A DNA stretch of 64,000 nt from Chrysopilus asiliformis (lineage: Eukaryota > Arthropoda > Insecta > Diptera > Rhagionidae), in the NCBI GenBank assembly GCA_964034945.1, contig OZ035960.1, positions 88,315,848-88,379,847 of the forward strand. The letters are read 5' to 3'. Position numbers and translations under genes: made by a program. Positions 52,595 to 62,114 of the stretch are shown here, piece after piece (the first letter of the stretch is position 1; each line of letters opens with the position of its first letter). The notes beneath the pieces were generated by a model, which saw only the letters and a list, made by a program, of their open reading frames with translations, was not told the origin of the DNA and searched no databases.

Positions 52595-52985
52595 CTGTCG
52601 GGTAATTGTTTGCTGCGCATCAAGGACAGCGAAATTACAAGTAGGATTAGAAATGAAACACATGGGAAATGTTCCACTGAAATTTCCCAACTTATTGCTC
52701 CACGGTATATTTTCCCTAGACCCTCTCGTGCAGCTGCACGCGCGCACGACTTCTTTCTTGAGCCTCCCCGTTTTCGTACAGTAAAGTTTAGGGGTTCATT
52801 TATTCCGCGAACAACAAGACTTTGGAACGATTTGCCATCCGATGTGTTCCCCCAGGACTATAACCCGCAGAAGTCCAAGGAGAACATAAACCGAAATCTC
52901 CTTTCGTTCTTCCGACAATCCTGAGCTGTGCTTCGGCATTAAAGGGTCTTCGCCTAAGCTCTGACTGAAAGTATAAAAAAAATGA
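52595..52985 (+). pseudogene. 3' end of a non-LTR retrotransposon (Jockey/CR1-like), second copy
   Basis: The plus strand reads CSTEISQLIAPRYIFPRPSR, ARAHDFFLEPPRFRTVKFRG, SFIPRTTRLWNDLPSDVFPQ and ends NRNLLSFFRQS with a TGA. A 3' UTR ending CTGAAAGTATAAAAAAAATG follows. This copy keeps the frame intact to its stop but is truncated at the 5' end. It matches the minus-strand copy at 41.6 kb. Confidence 0.8.
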
Positions 52986-53089
52986 AACTCGACAGCGAGA
53001 ATTTTTTCAGTGACACTATGACGTCAGAGGACTCTCAGCCAATTAAATCATTTTGCTGGCGCTGTCGCTGTCGCTGTTGCTGTCGGGAC

Positions 53090-54467
53090 ATTGTAATTCC
53101 TGCTTAAGGTCTAACTCGGCTTTGTTTTCCACCACACCTCTCTGCGGATCTACGCTTGACTTAGCATTGGGTTTGAGGCTTAGCTCTAAAATTAAATCAA
53201 AATCCTTTTAGAAACCCGGGAGATAGTCGGAGGGGGGAATCATAGGGAAGTGGAACAGATTTTTGGATAAGCAAATTTTCCTTAAAATACGATTATTCAG
53301 GAAGGGGGTCAGAAGGGAGGGGAACTTGATTTAGCCAATACTCTCCGGCATTAATATTAAGAATGTGTCCCTAAAATTTCGTCCAAATCGGCTCAGTTGT
53401 TATTGAGTTATATGCTAACAGAAAGATACACCATGTTATTCTTATAAAATATTAATTTTGAAATTTTTATATCTTATTTTTTAACGACGTTTTTCACGTA
53501 AATTGTTTTTTTCTGTTTTTATAACATTTTTGTGTTTTTATAATATTTTCTATTTAAAAAAAAACATTTAAAAAAATTTTAAACTTAGTGCATGATTTTT
53601 TTGAAATTAAACAAAAAAGATCGAGAATACAACAAAATGATGTCATTTTGAGTGTTTCAAGCAGGCATTTTTCAAATTAACTTCTGAACATCGCATAAGA
53701 ATCTTCACGATCAAAGTTTCGCAGTGATGCCACCATTGGGGCGTGGAGAATCTTTCAGAATAGTTGAAAGAGAAGAAGTAAAAAACATTTAATTACTTTG
53801 GATTTTATTGTTCGAAATGGAAATTCCTCGATAATTTAAGGTAGGAGTTCTAATCACCCTCTCCTCGTCCCCACAATATTCGAATTGATCTCGTGTGAAG
53901 ATCAGTCCAATCGATGGTCGATTGAAGGAAGGCACGGCCGATTGCGATCGAACGATTAACACCTTTTTAAAGAAATAAACGCTTAGAAAAATGTCTAACC
54001 ACTTATCAGGTTATCCTTTATTCGAATAGAACGACCCTTTTTTCGTTCCTCATGGCGTGTTCGTGTTTTGTCATTTTTATCAATAATTGAATCGTGGGCT
54101 AAAAATTCAAGGCAATAAATTTTGTTACGTCATAATAGACAACGAGTCGTAGATGACCGGTGTCACTGTTTCAAATATCGATCGTAAAACATTTGATTGG
54201 GACCCCATAGGGCTCACTTTTGATACTCTTAGCCAGATGCACCCCCAGATAAATTGACTTTTTCTACGAATTGACAGTTAACCCTTATAACTGCAGACAG
54301 CTGAATTTTACAAAATATTTTGATTGGCTAGAAGGGTAATTTTTTAATGACGGGAAAAGGTGAAGAGAACTAAATTATGTTAAAAAGAATATTTATCTGA
54401 TTTTAAATAACAACTGAAGGAATAAATTGAACCTTTCTTATTTTTTCTTCTTCTATGAATTAATGAA
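53090..54467. other. Intergenic DNA, no gene seen
   Basis: A/T-rich sequence without a supported gene, tandem array or paired ends. Confidence 0.35.
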
Positions 54468-54471
54468 TTAA

Positions 54472-54621
54472 CCCTAGAATGCGCGATTTAAAAAAAAAAA
54501 CAATGTATTTGTCAGTAAAATGTATAGGTACAGGAAATATGTAAAAACAAAAAGAAATTTTTGTTGTTGGTATTTTTCATATACTGATTGATTTCTATCT
54601 GCATCATTTCGCACTCTCTGG
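54472..54621. mobile_element. TTAA-flanked MITE 3 (piggyBac type)
   Basis: CCCTAGAATGCGCGA and TTTCGCACTCTCTGG are imperfect inverted ends with TTAA at 54468-54471 and 54622-54625. The CCC start after TTAA is the usual piggyBac form. The element is 150 bp and non-coding. Confidence 0.65.
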
Positions 54622-54825
54622 TTAAATGGGTTACTATCCGTAATCTTGTAGTAATAATAACAATTTTAGCGGAAAGTCAAAATTTTAAAATTTAGTCGCA
54701 AATATAGAAAGCGTAAAAGCGTAACTTTTTGGTATGCAAAAATGGAAAACATCGGCACGTGACTGGGTCCTCTGGCGAGAGACATTGGGGCAGGCCAAGA
54801 CCGGAACGGAAAACGGTTGTAGTGC

Positions 54826-54827
<2 letters not shown>

Positions 54828-54916
<89 letters not shown>

Positions 54917-54921
54917 AAGAA
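54828..54921. repeat. (GA)n dinucleotide tract
   Basis: About 94 bases of almost pure GA with two A insertions at the right end. GA tracts bind GAGA-type factors in insects, but nothing nearby supports a promoter role. Confidence 0.97.
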
Positions 54922-55283
54922 ATTTAGAGTTTACCACGACAGAAAATTTCAGGACAGGAAGCCGAACATTGATAAAACCTGTTTTAGGGAACTGATCCTT
55001 TCAAAAAACGTACACCTACGCATACGGTTTTTAAAGTTATTATATATCTCGAACGTTTATCAAGATATTTGAAAAAAAAATTAGTTTTTTGAAATTCTCT
55101 TGAAAACCATGGACTTTTGTGAAAAAATTCTTATAACTAAATTTGTAGGAAATAAAATTTACAGCATTTTTTATTTTAACGGTTTTTACGCATCTTTAAC
55201 GGTTCTTGAAAAAATATTACTTTCCACATATTTTTTCCGAAACTAAATATTGCAGTTTTGTATTGATACAACTGATATTTATA

Positions 55284-55755
55284 CCCGTATGGTGATACCA
55301 AGGGGTATCTTAAATTTGCCTTACCATTTGTAACGCCAAGATCCCGTCATCACACACACCATTGTGCTTAGAATGATAAAAAAAATTGAATTTTGCATGT
55401 CCGTCCGTCCATCCGTCTGTAGCGCGGACTGCGGTCGCACGGATTGAGCTAGTCTTGAAATTTTACGCAAATTCGTTTTTCGTAAAATGCAAGGCTAAGT
55501 TCGTTAATGTGCAAAAATTGGGGGTACCCTTCATACGAACGAAAACGTTTTTTGTGAATATCTCAAAAACGGTGCATCTCATCAAAAAAGTGTAAGAACT
55601 AAAGTTATTTAGGATATGATTCTACATAAAACTCCCAAATTCGATTGAAATAAATTTAAAAAAATCTTGTTGAAAAGTTTGATCTCACAGTGGAATTTTG
55701 ATACAACTGTTCGCCGTTAACTTAAACTTCGAACAATGCCTTGTCACCATACGGG
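55284..55755 (+). mobile_element. Repeat family 'E', full-length copy 3
   Basis: CCCGTATGGTGA and TCACCATACGGG are exact 12-bp inverted ends. The interior has GTAACGCCAAGATCCCGTCA, a GTCCGTCCGTCCATCCGTCTG tract, ACGAACGAAAACGTTTTTTG and AACGGTGCATCTCATC. The C-run seen in copies 1 and 2 is here only GGGGGTACCC. Confidence 0.65.
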
Positions 55756-55774
55756 TTTTTAATAATTGCCAGAT

Positions 55775-56530
55775 TGGCCAGATTGGCTTGTCCGTCTGAC
55801 TCTCTGCCGTCTGACTGTCTGTCCGTCTGACTGTCTGTCTGTTTTTTCTGTTTATCTTTAATATTCGAAAGAATTGAATTAGAAACTTGAAATTTATACA
55901 GTTGCGTTTTTCATGGGCTAAGTTCTTAAACGGGGAAAATCGGATCATTCCGTACCACCTCCCCCATACAATCAAAACAGTTTTTTGGAATTTTCTCGAA
56001 AACGGTGAGTCATATTGAAAACTTTATAGAGTTAAAATGTGTTTAAAACAGGATTTTACATAACTCATCCATACATCAAAATCTAATCGGACCACTGCTT
56101 CCCCCCTCTCCCATACAAGTGGAATACTTTTTTCCTGCTTTCTCAAACTATGCATTGTGTCGAAAAATTTATAATAACGAAATTTGTTTAGAATATGATT
56201 TTACATAACTTATTTGCACATCAAAATCCAGTTGGACTACTCATTTCATACAAATTGAATACTTTTTTACAAATTGAATACTTTTTTTACAAATTGAATA
56301 CTTTTTTTTTCATTTCCTCGAAAGTGGTGGTTGTATTGAAAAATTTATTAAGGGAAAATCTGTTTAGAATATAATTTTACATAACTTGTTTATACATCAA
56401 AATCCAATCGACCCCTCCTTTCCCCCTCTCCTATACAAATGGATTTTTTAAAATAAACATTTTCTCCGTCATCATATATTATATATTTGACGATTGGCCC
56501 CTGGCAATTGTAGCTTTTCTTATGCTTTTC
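55775..56530 (+). mobile_element. Repeat family 'F', copy 2
   Basis: A CCGTCTGACTGTCTGTC tract is followed by the family body (CTCCCCCATACAATCAAAAC, TTTTCTCGAAAACGGTGAG, ATACATCAAAATCTAATCGG) and the tail GACGATTGGCCCCTGGCAAT then TGTAGC. A short triplication of ACAAATTGAATACTTTTTT occurs near 56250-56305. Confidence 0.6.
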
Positions 56531-57500
56531 TCACTTTTTAATTATTCATTTCATCTTTCAAATCAAACCGTAACAGTAAGCATTTAGCAAAGGCTTCGAA
56601 GCACAGCAAATTATTCCTTGAAATTCAATTTTCATTTATCATCGAATTCTTTCTGTCGTTTTGTGTTAAATTTCATGCTGCCGTCAACATGAAGTGGACG
56701 ACGTTTTAGAGAATTTGACATTTTACCATAGCGAAACCGTTAAAAACGCTACATTATATATCGCGGATGGTAAATGGCGGCCAGGTGAATCTGACCGAGT
56801 CTGCCTTTTTTAATTTCTAAGGTCACCGAAGCTATTTTATTTTCAGTTCACACGAGATCCCATGCGATGCCAAGAAAGAATTGAACATTGAAATAAAAAT
56901 CAAGGAAATTTTCTTCACTTTTCGTGCATTAGCGGGACCGACCGCTAGCCGTTTGACGTTGTTCGTCCGCCATGTTGATTTGAGCGGTTCTTGCCGTGCA
57001 GATTTTAATTACCGTGAGTATTTGGACGATGATAAGCAAACAGGAGGAGTTATAAAGTGAAGCCCAATTCAGCACCGCGGATGACAAAAAGACATGAAAG
57101 ACTTTCTTTCCCAGCATTTGACTGACATTTTTATTTCGCCAGGTAATCATCATTGAGCAAAGAGGTAAAACTTTCAAATATGAGTCTACATTGTAATAAT
57201 ATGCAAATTTCCATTAGTTTATAACGAAAATGCCATGGGACTGAAACGATTTGGCGTAAATAAATCGAAGAAACTGAATTTAAATGCGGAAAATTGTGAC
57301 AGAAGGCGTCACCGCGTCAACATAGAAAAACGGGGCCCCCAAACAAACATGTCGCCCCAACTCAGCTCTATGTTAGACAGAATTTAGGTGCAAGCTAAAA
57401 AATCGTTGAATGGAGCCGTCAAAACGTTTCCTATTTACATAAAATATGATTTGAAGCGACTTTTCGCGAGTATCTTTTAGAATCCATGGTAACTAGAGAT
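56531..57500. other. Intergenic DNA of somewhat higher GC
   Basis: ATGGCGGACGAACAACGTCA on the minus strand near 56972 looks like a good translation start but stops after 14 codons, and the possible donor there is poor. No gene is called. Confidence 0.3.
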
Positions 57501-57531
57501 CCCGTTAATGGCGAACGATTGCCACACTGAG

Positions 57532-57824
57532 CTAAAAGTGGCCCTTGGGGCTCATCCAGTACTGCCTCCTGGACAGCTCGTCGATGATTTGTCGGGACAA
57601 GGAACCGAAATCGTTCCACAATACCTCAACATATGTGGGTGTCTCCGTGACGAAGTAATTTTTGTCTCTGTTAGTCCAAGAAGTTACGGGATCGGGAATG
57701 TTGGGATTTTGTCATAAAACTTACTCTAAACGGACGACAAAATCACCTAGTCGCAGGTAAACAATAAAGTCTTCAACGATTTTTGATGCAATTTCTGTTT
57801 CAAAGACTTTTGCTGGTGGAAAAA
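57532..57824 (-). CDS. Unrecognised C-terminal gene fragment, two exons
   Basis: Two minus-strand segments, 57725-57824 and 57532-57667, join across a 57-nt GT-AG intron with matching phase. They encode about 78 residues: PPAKVFETEIASKIVEDFIV, YLRLGDFVVRLE, then DKNYFVTETPTYVEVLWNDF, GSLSRQIIDELSRR and QYWMSPKGHF before a TAG stop. Amino-acid content is protein-like and GC is above the local level. I do not recognise the family. Upstream, the same frame meets stops within 15 codons, so the rest of the gene is missing, lies in an exon I could not find, or the copy is dead. A transposase tail is an alternative. Confidence 0.3.
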
Positions 57825-57829
57825 CTTTA

Positions 57830-58429
57830 GTCTAGTCTAGAACCATAGCGAAATGTTGTCATGGAATGGTATGGCGATGAAGGCGTATTAATTGCTGAAT
57901 GTAATACATGACGAAATTATGCTTTTAAACTCTTTACAAAACCAATTTTACCGTTAAGTGAATGATACTATGACAATAGAAAACCCTTCCCCGAAAATAA
58001 TCTCAAAAATCAAATAAATTTTCTATGATTTTATCCGAGCGAGGAAAAAATTATTGCACGACATTCAACTTATTTAAATGCATAAAACGATATATTCTAA
58101 GATTTCAATAATTTATTCAGCTAATAACTCATCTAATTGTAATAAATTCTCATAGTTATGATTTCATTTGAAATTAAAAGAAGGTTTGGTCGACTAATTA
58201 CGGTAATAAATTATTTTTTTTTGCGAGGGATGATGTTTTCTATTTTCAAACTGAAACTGAAGGTGGTTTCAAAATATAAAACATGATTTTAATGTTTTAT
58301 TGCGCATAGCGAAAATTTTCGGGAAAGTAATTAAATTAAACTTTTGCATCAAAAATCGGTACACGGAGGAAAATTTGGGTTTTATTTGCAAAAAGTCATT
58401 CGACTATTTTTGGTTTGAAACTATTTAGT
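57830..58429. other. Intergenic or intronic A/T-rich DNA
   Basis: Nothing supported. If the fragment at 57.5-57.8 kb belongs to a live gene, further exons would lie here or beyond. Confidence 0.3.
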
Positions 58430-58433
58430 TTAA

Positions 58434-58588
58434 CCCATTAATGCCCATGAGAAAACCACTGAATATTTTAAACACAAAAACCAATTTATTCTTATAAAAT
58501 AAACAAAATAAAAAGGAAATTCTGGAAAAAAAATTTGTGCCTAAATTATATCCGGTGTACTCGTTTGAGAACACCGAGCGTTAATGGG
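58434..58588. mobile_element. TTAA-flanked MITE 4 (piggyBac type)
   Basis: CCCATTAATGCCC and GAGCGTTAATGGG are inverted ends with TTAA at 58430-58433 and 58589-58592. The inner part has GAGAAAACCACTG on the left and CGTTTGAGAACACC on the right. The element is 155 bp and non-coding. Confidence 0.75.
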
Positions 58589-59059
58589 TTAAACATTGTC
58601 AATTTTTGCAAGTGGTTTAAAAAAAGAATGCTCGATGCTTTTAAAACTTCTAGGTTGAGTTTTTCAGCTTCTTAGAATTTAAATGTGCCTTTTTTAAAAA
58701 AACTTATGGCTTATGCATTCTAAGGGTGTTCGGGTTAAATCGCGTTTGAGAACTGTAAGTCTGTACTTACTTTGATTTTTTAAAAATATTTTTTACCAGA
58801 CATTTTGAACACGGACTGTGCTGTCCATGGTGGCTCGAAAACTGAAATTCTGACATCAAAATACTGGAGTGCTCCGCAAATTGTAACGGGTCGATTTTCC
58901 AGCAGTTTTATTTGACAATATACACACTCAAAGAAATATTTTGTCCAACTTGCTACAAAATTTTTGTCCAATAGACAAATTTTCTTTAAATATGATCTTG
59001 TTTTTATCGATTTGATAAATGTCTTTGTCATATCGATAGGAAGAATTATCCATATAATA

Positions 59060-60230
59060 AAAACTCGAGAAAACAACTAGTGGTCCAACTGGATTTTGAT
59101 GTGTGGAACAGTTATGTAAAATAATATTCTAAAGACATTTCGTCTTTATAAATTTGTCAATACTGTGCACCGTTTTCGAAGAAACAAATAGAAAAAACGC
59201 ATCCAATTTATATTGAGGGGGAAGGAGTGGTCCAACTGAATTTTGATGTATGGAGAAGTTATGTAAAATTCTATTCTAGAAACATTTTACCAGTATAAAT
59301 TTTTGAGTGTGATTCATCGTTTTCGAGAAAATTGCAAAAAACTGTTTCATTTATAAGGGGGAGGGGGGAAGGAATAGTCCAATTTTTCCCGTTCATGAAA
59401 TTATTTACGAGAAACGCAACTACACAAATTTTTTTTGTCATCTCTAACACTCTGGTGTAGACATGGGTAACGCAGCGCTGCGTTGCGCCATTGCGTTGAT
59501 ACAGTACACTGCGCTATGTGCGCTGATATGCGAATAAAAATTTTAGTGGCGCAATAGCGCACATAACGCAATTGAGTCAAACGACACAACTTGGTTATTG
59601 AACCAACTGTTGGGGAAATTTTTTCGATTCGTCTTCAGAATCTTAGTCGTTTTTTGCGAATATCTGAAAAACGGTGCATCTTATCGAAAAAGTTCCAGAA
59701 CAAAAGTTATTTAGGATATCATTATACACAAAACTCCTAAACAACAAAACCGATTGGAATAAATTTTAAAAAATCTTATTGGAAAATTTGACTTCAAAGT
59801 GGAATTTTTATACAACTGTGCGAATTTTGATACGAATATCACCATACAAAACATAATTTTGTTATGTTTTTTTTTGTTTTGTGTTTAATTCAACACCAGG
59901 AACATTATCTTATAATCGGACAGTGTAGGAAAGGGTTGTACAAGGGGGAGGTGCTCCTCTTGATCGAAAAATTTACTGTTTCACCACACAACGAAATGAC
60001 AGCGCGGCAAAAAAGCGCAGCCGACGATGGTTCTAACCGGTGCGCCATATGGCGCAATTGCGTTAACTCACTGCGCTGATACAGTGTACTGCGCTTGCGC
60101 TACTGTATCAGCGCACGAAATTTTACTGCGTTACCCATGTCTACTCTGGTGTAGTTCATTTTTGTGTCCGATGATTGGTTCGATGGGTTACGAGCGGCAT
60201 ACTAAATCTAATATACTCCTATATGATATG
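59060..60230 (-). mobile_element. Repeat family 'F', inverted copy 3, split by a hAT insertion
   Basis: Read on the minus strand, the family start (CATATAGGAGTATATTAGAT) is at about 60225. The body (CCCCCTCCCCCTTATAAATG-like, TTTTCTCGAAAACGATGAATC) runs from 59450 to 59060. Bases 59458-60143 are a later hAT insertion, after which F resumes in register. Confidence 0.65.
59458..60143. mobile_element. Nested hAT element with 18-bp TIRs and 8-bp target duplication
   Basis: TAGACATGGGTAACGCAG at the left is exactly mirrored by CTGCGTTACCCATGTCTA at the right. CTCTGGTG is duplicated at 59450-59457 and 60144-60151. Both sub-terminal regions are rich in GCGC-containing words (GCGCTGCGTTGCGCC, GGCGCAATAGCGC, TATGGCGCAATTGCG), spaced like transposase-binding clusters. 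The middle (about 59640-59850) is a piece of repeat family E, so three elements are nested. There is no transposase. Confidence 0.92.
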
Positions 60231-60237
60231 TATATCA

Positions 60238-60647
60238 TCTATATATATAAAATCGTTTAACCTGATTGACTGACTCACTCACTCATCAACGCCCAGCCCA
60301 AACCCCTGTAGCTAGAAATTTGAAACTTTCACAGTATGTCCTAACCATCACGTAGGCGCTCACTAAGGTGGGGTTTTCCGAAATTTTACCACTAAGGTGG
60401 TGAACAGGGGGTAAAGGGGGTTTGGGTGTTTTTAAACCGTGATTTTCGCCATGAATCCTGCTCAATAGGAGGCTGAAAAGTTTCACTCGGGGGTTTTCGG
60501 GGTCGCTGATCACGAATCTGGTGTTAGACTAATTCGCAACGGAGAGTCCTGATTTTTTTCAAAAGTTTTTAAGTTCTTTCCAGTTTTTTTTGTATTCTAA
60601 AACTTATGCAAAAAACTTAACCCGGCAACGATGGGTATGCAAGCTAG
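60238..60647 (+). mobile_element. Helitron-like element, copy D1
   Basis: TCTATATATATAAAATCG follows an A, and GGTATGCAAGCTAG precedes a T. The head differs from the other copies (CCTGATTGACTGACTCACTC, GTAGCTAGAAATTTGAAAC), but the tail GGCAACGATGGGT is related. One GGTGTTAGAC / GGAGAGTCCTGATT unit relates to the shared tandem module. Confidence 0.55.
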
Positions 60648-60649
60648 TA

Positions 60650-60673
60650 TCTATATATATAAAAATGGATGTT

Positions 60674-60708
<35 letters not shown>

Positions 60709-62114
60709 GATTACAAAACTCAAAAACGACTGGACCGATTTTTACGCGGTTTCTTGCAAAATGATCTGCGTTGCCAGGAGCAGGTTTTTAGCTATGTAGA
60801 TTTTCAAAATTCGAAACGGAAGGTCCTGTAAGGATAATGAAAATATCCTTTTTCCCATTTCTCCCCGGAAAAATTTGCATTCTACGGTTTTTGGGGTCGC
60901 TCATCACGAATCCGGTATTAGATTTTCAAAATTCGAAACGGAAGGTCCTGTAAGGATAATGAAAATATCCTTTTTCCCATTTCTCCCCGGAAAAATTTGC
61001 ATTATGAGGTTTTTGGGGTCACTGATCACGAATCCGGTATTAGATTTTCAAAATTCTAAACGGAAGGTCCTGTAAGGATAATGAAAATATCCTTTTTCCC
61101 ATTTCTCCCCGGAAAAATTTGCATTATGGGGTTTTTGGGGTCGCTGATCACGAATCCGGTATTAGATTTTCAAAATTCTAAACGGAAGGTCCTGTAAGGA
61201 TAATGAAAATATCCTTTTTCCCATTTCTCCCCGGAAAAATTTGCATTATGGGGTTTTTGGGGTCGCTGATCACGGCTCTGCTGTTGGAATTTTAGAATTC
61301 GAAACGGAAGGTCCTGTAAGGATAACGAAAATATCCTTTTTCCCTTTTTTCTCCGGAAAAATCGGCATAAGGGGGTTTTTGGGGTCGTTCGAAACGGGAG
61401 GTCCTGTAAGGATAACGCAAATGTCCTTTTTCCCGTGTTTCCCGAAAAAATTGGTATTAAGGGGTTTTTGGGGTCGCTGATCACGAATCCGGTATTAGAT
61501 TTTCAAAATTCGAAACGGAAGGTCCTGAAAGGATAACATAAATATCCTTTTTTCCCATTTTGCCCCGGAAAAATTTGCATTATGGGGTTTTTGGGGTCGC
61601 TGATCACGAATTCGGTATTAGATTTGCAAAATTTGAAACGGAAGTTCCTGAAAGGATAACGAAAATGTCCTTTTTCCAATTTTCTCCGGAGAAATTGGTA
61701 TTATGGGGTTTTTGGGGCCGCTGATCACGAATCCGGTATTAGATTTTCAAAAATTCGAAACGGAAGGTCCTGCAAGGATAACGCAAATATCCTTTTTCCC
61801 GTTTTTCCCCGGAAAAATCGGCATAAGGGGGTTTTTGGGGTCGCTGATCACGAATCCGGTATTAGATTTGCAAAATTCGAAACGGAAGGTCCTGTAAGGA
61901 TAACGCAAATATCCTTTTTCCCATTTTTCCCCGGGAAAATGGGCATTATGTTTAAGATCGCTTAACACAAATCCGATATTAGATTTTTAAAATTCGACAC
62001 GAAAGGTTCTGTAAGGATAACATTTTTTCCCAAAACTTTTTAAGTTATTTATGTTTTTTTGGCATTCTAAAATTTATACAAAAAACTTTTAGCTGCCAAC
62101 GTAGGGTCTGCTAG
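60650..62114 (+). mobile_element. Helitron-like element, copy D2, with ~10 tandem units
   Basis: It starts TCTATATATATAAAAATGG only two bases after D1 ends, and it ends GTAGGGTCTGCTAG before a T. Head and tail match copies A and C. The expansion of the ~121-bp module makes this copy about 1.1 kb longer than copy A. Confidence 0.65.
60800..61960. repeat. About ten ~121-bp tandem units in Helitron-like copy D2
   Basis: GGAAGGTCCTGTAAGGATAA recurs at about 60819, 60940, 61062, 61183, 61305, 61512 and further with small changes (GGAAGTTCCTGAAAGGATAA near 61639). A shortened unit lies near 61390. Units carry ATATCCTTTTTCCCATTT, CCCCGGAAAAATTTGCAT and TTTTTGGGGTCGCTGATCAC. Open frames here are by-products of the repeat. 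Confidence 0.93.

Noticed and set aside
57508..57717. Plus-strand frame starting MANDCHTELK
   Set aside because: It lies opposite the two phase-matched minus-strand exons, which have the better splice evidence.
58808..58833. CCACCATGGACAGC start-like sequence on the minus strand as the first exon of the 57.5-kb fragment
   Set aside because: Its donor phase (2) does not fit the acceptor phase of the 57.7-kb exon, and no linking exon was found.
61170..61968. Open frames across the tandem modules at 16.9-17.4 and 60.8-62.0 kb
   Set aside because: They repeat the same short peptide with the module period and are open by composition only.
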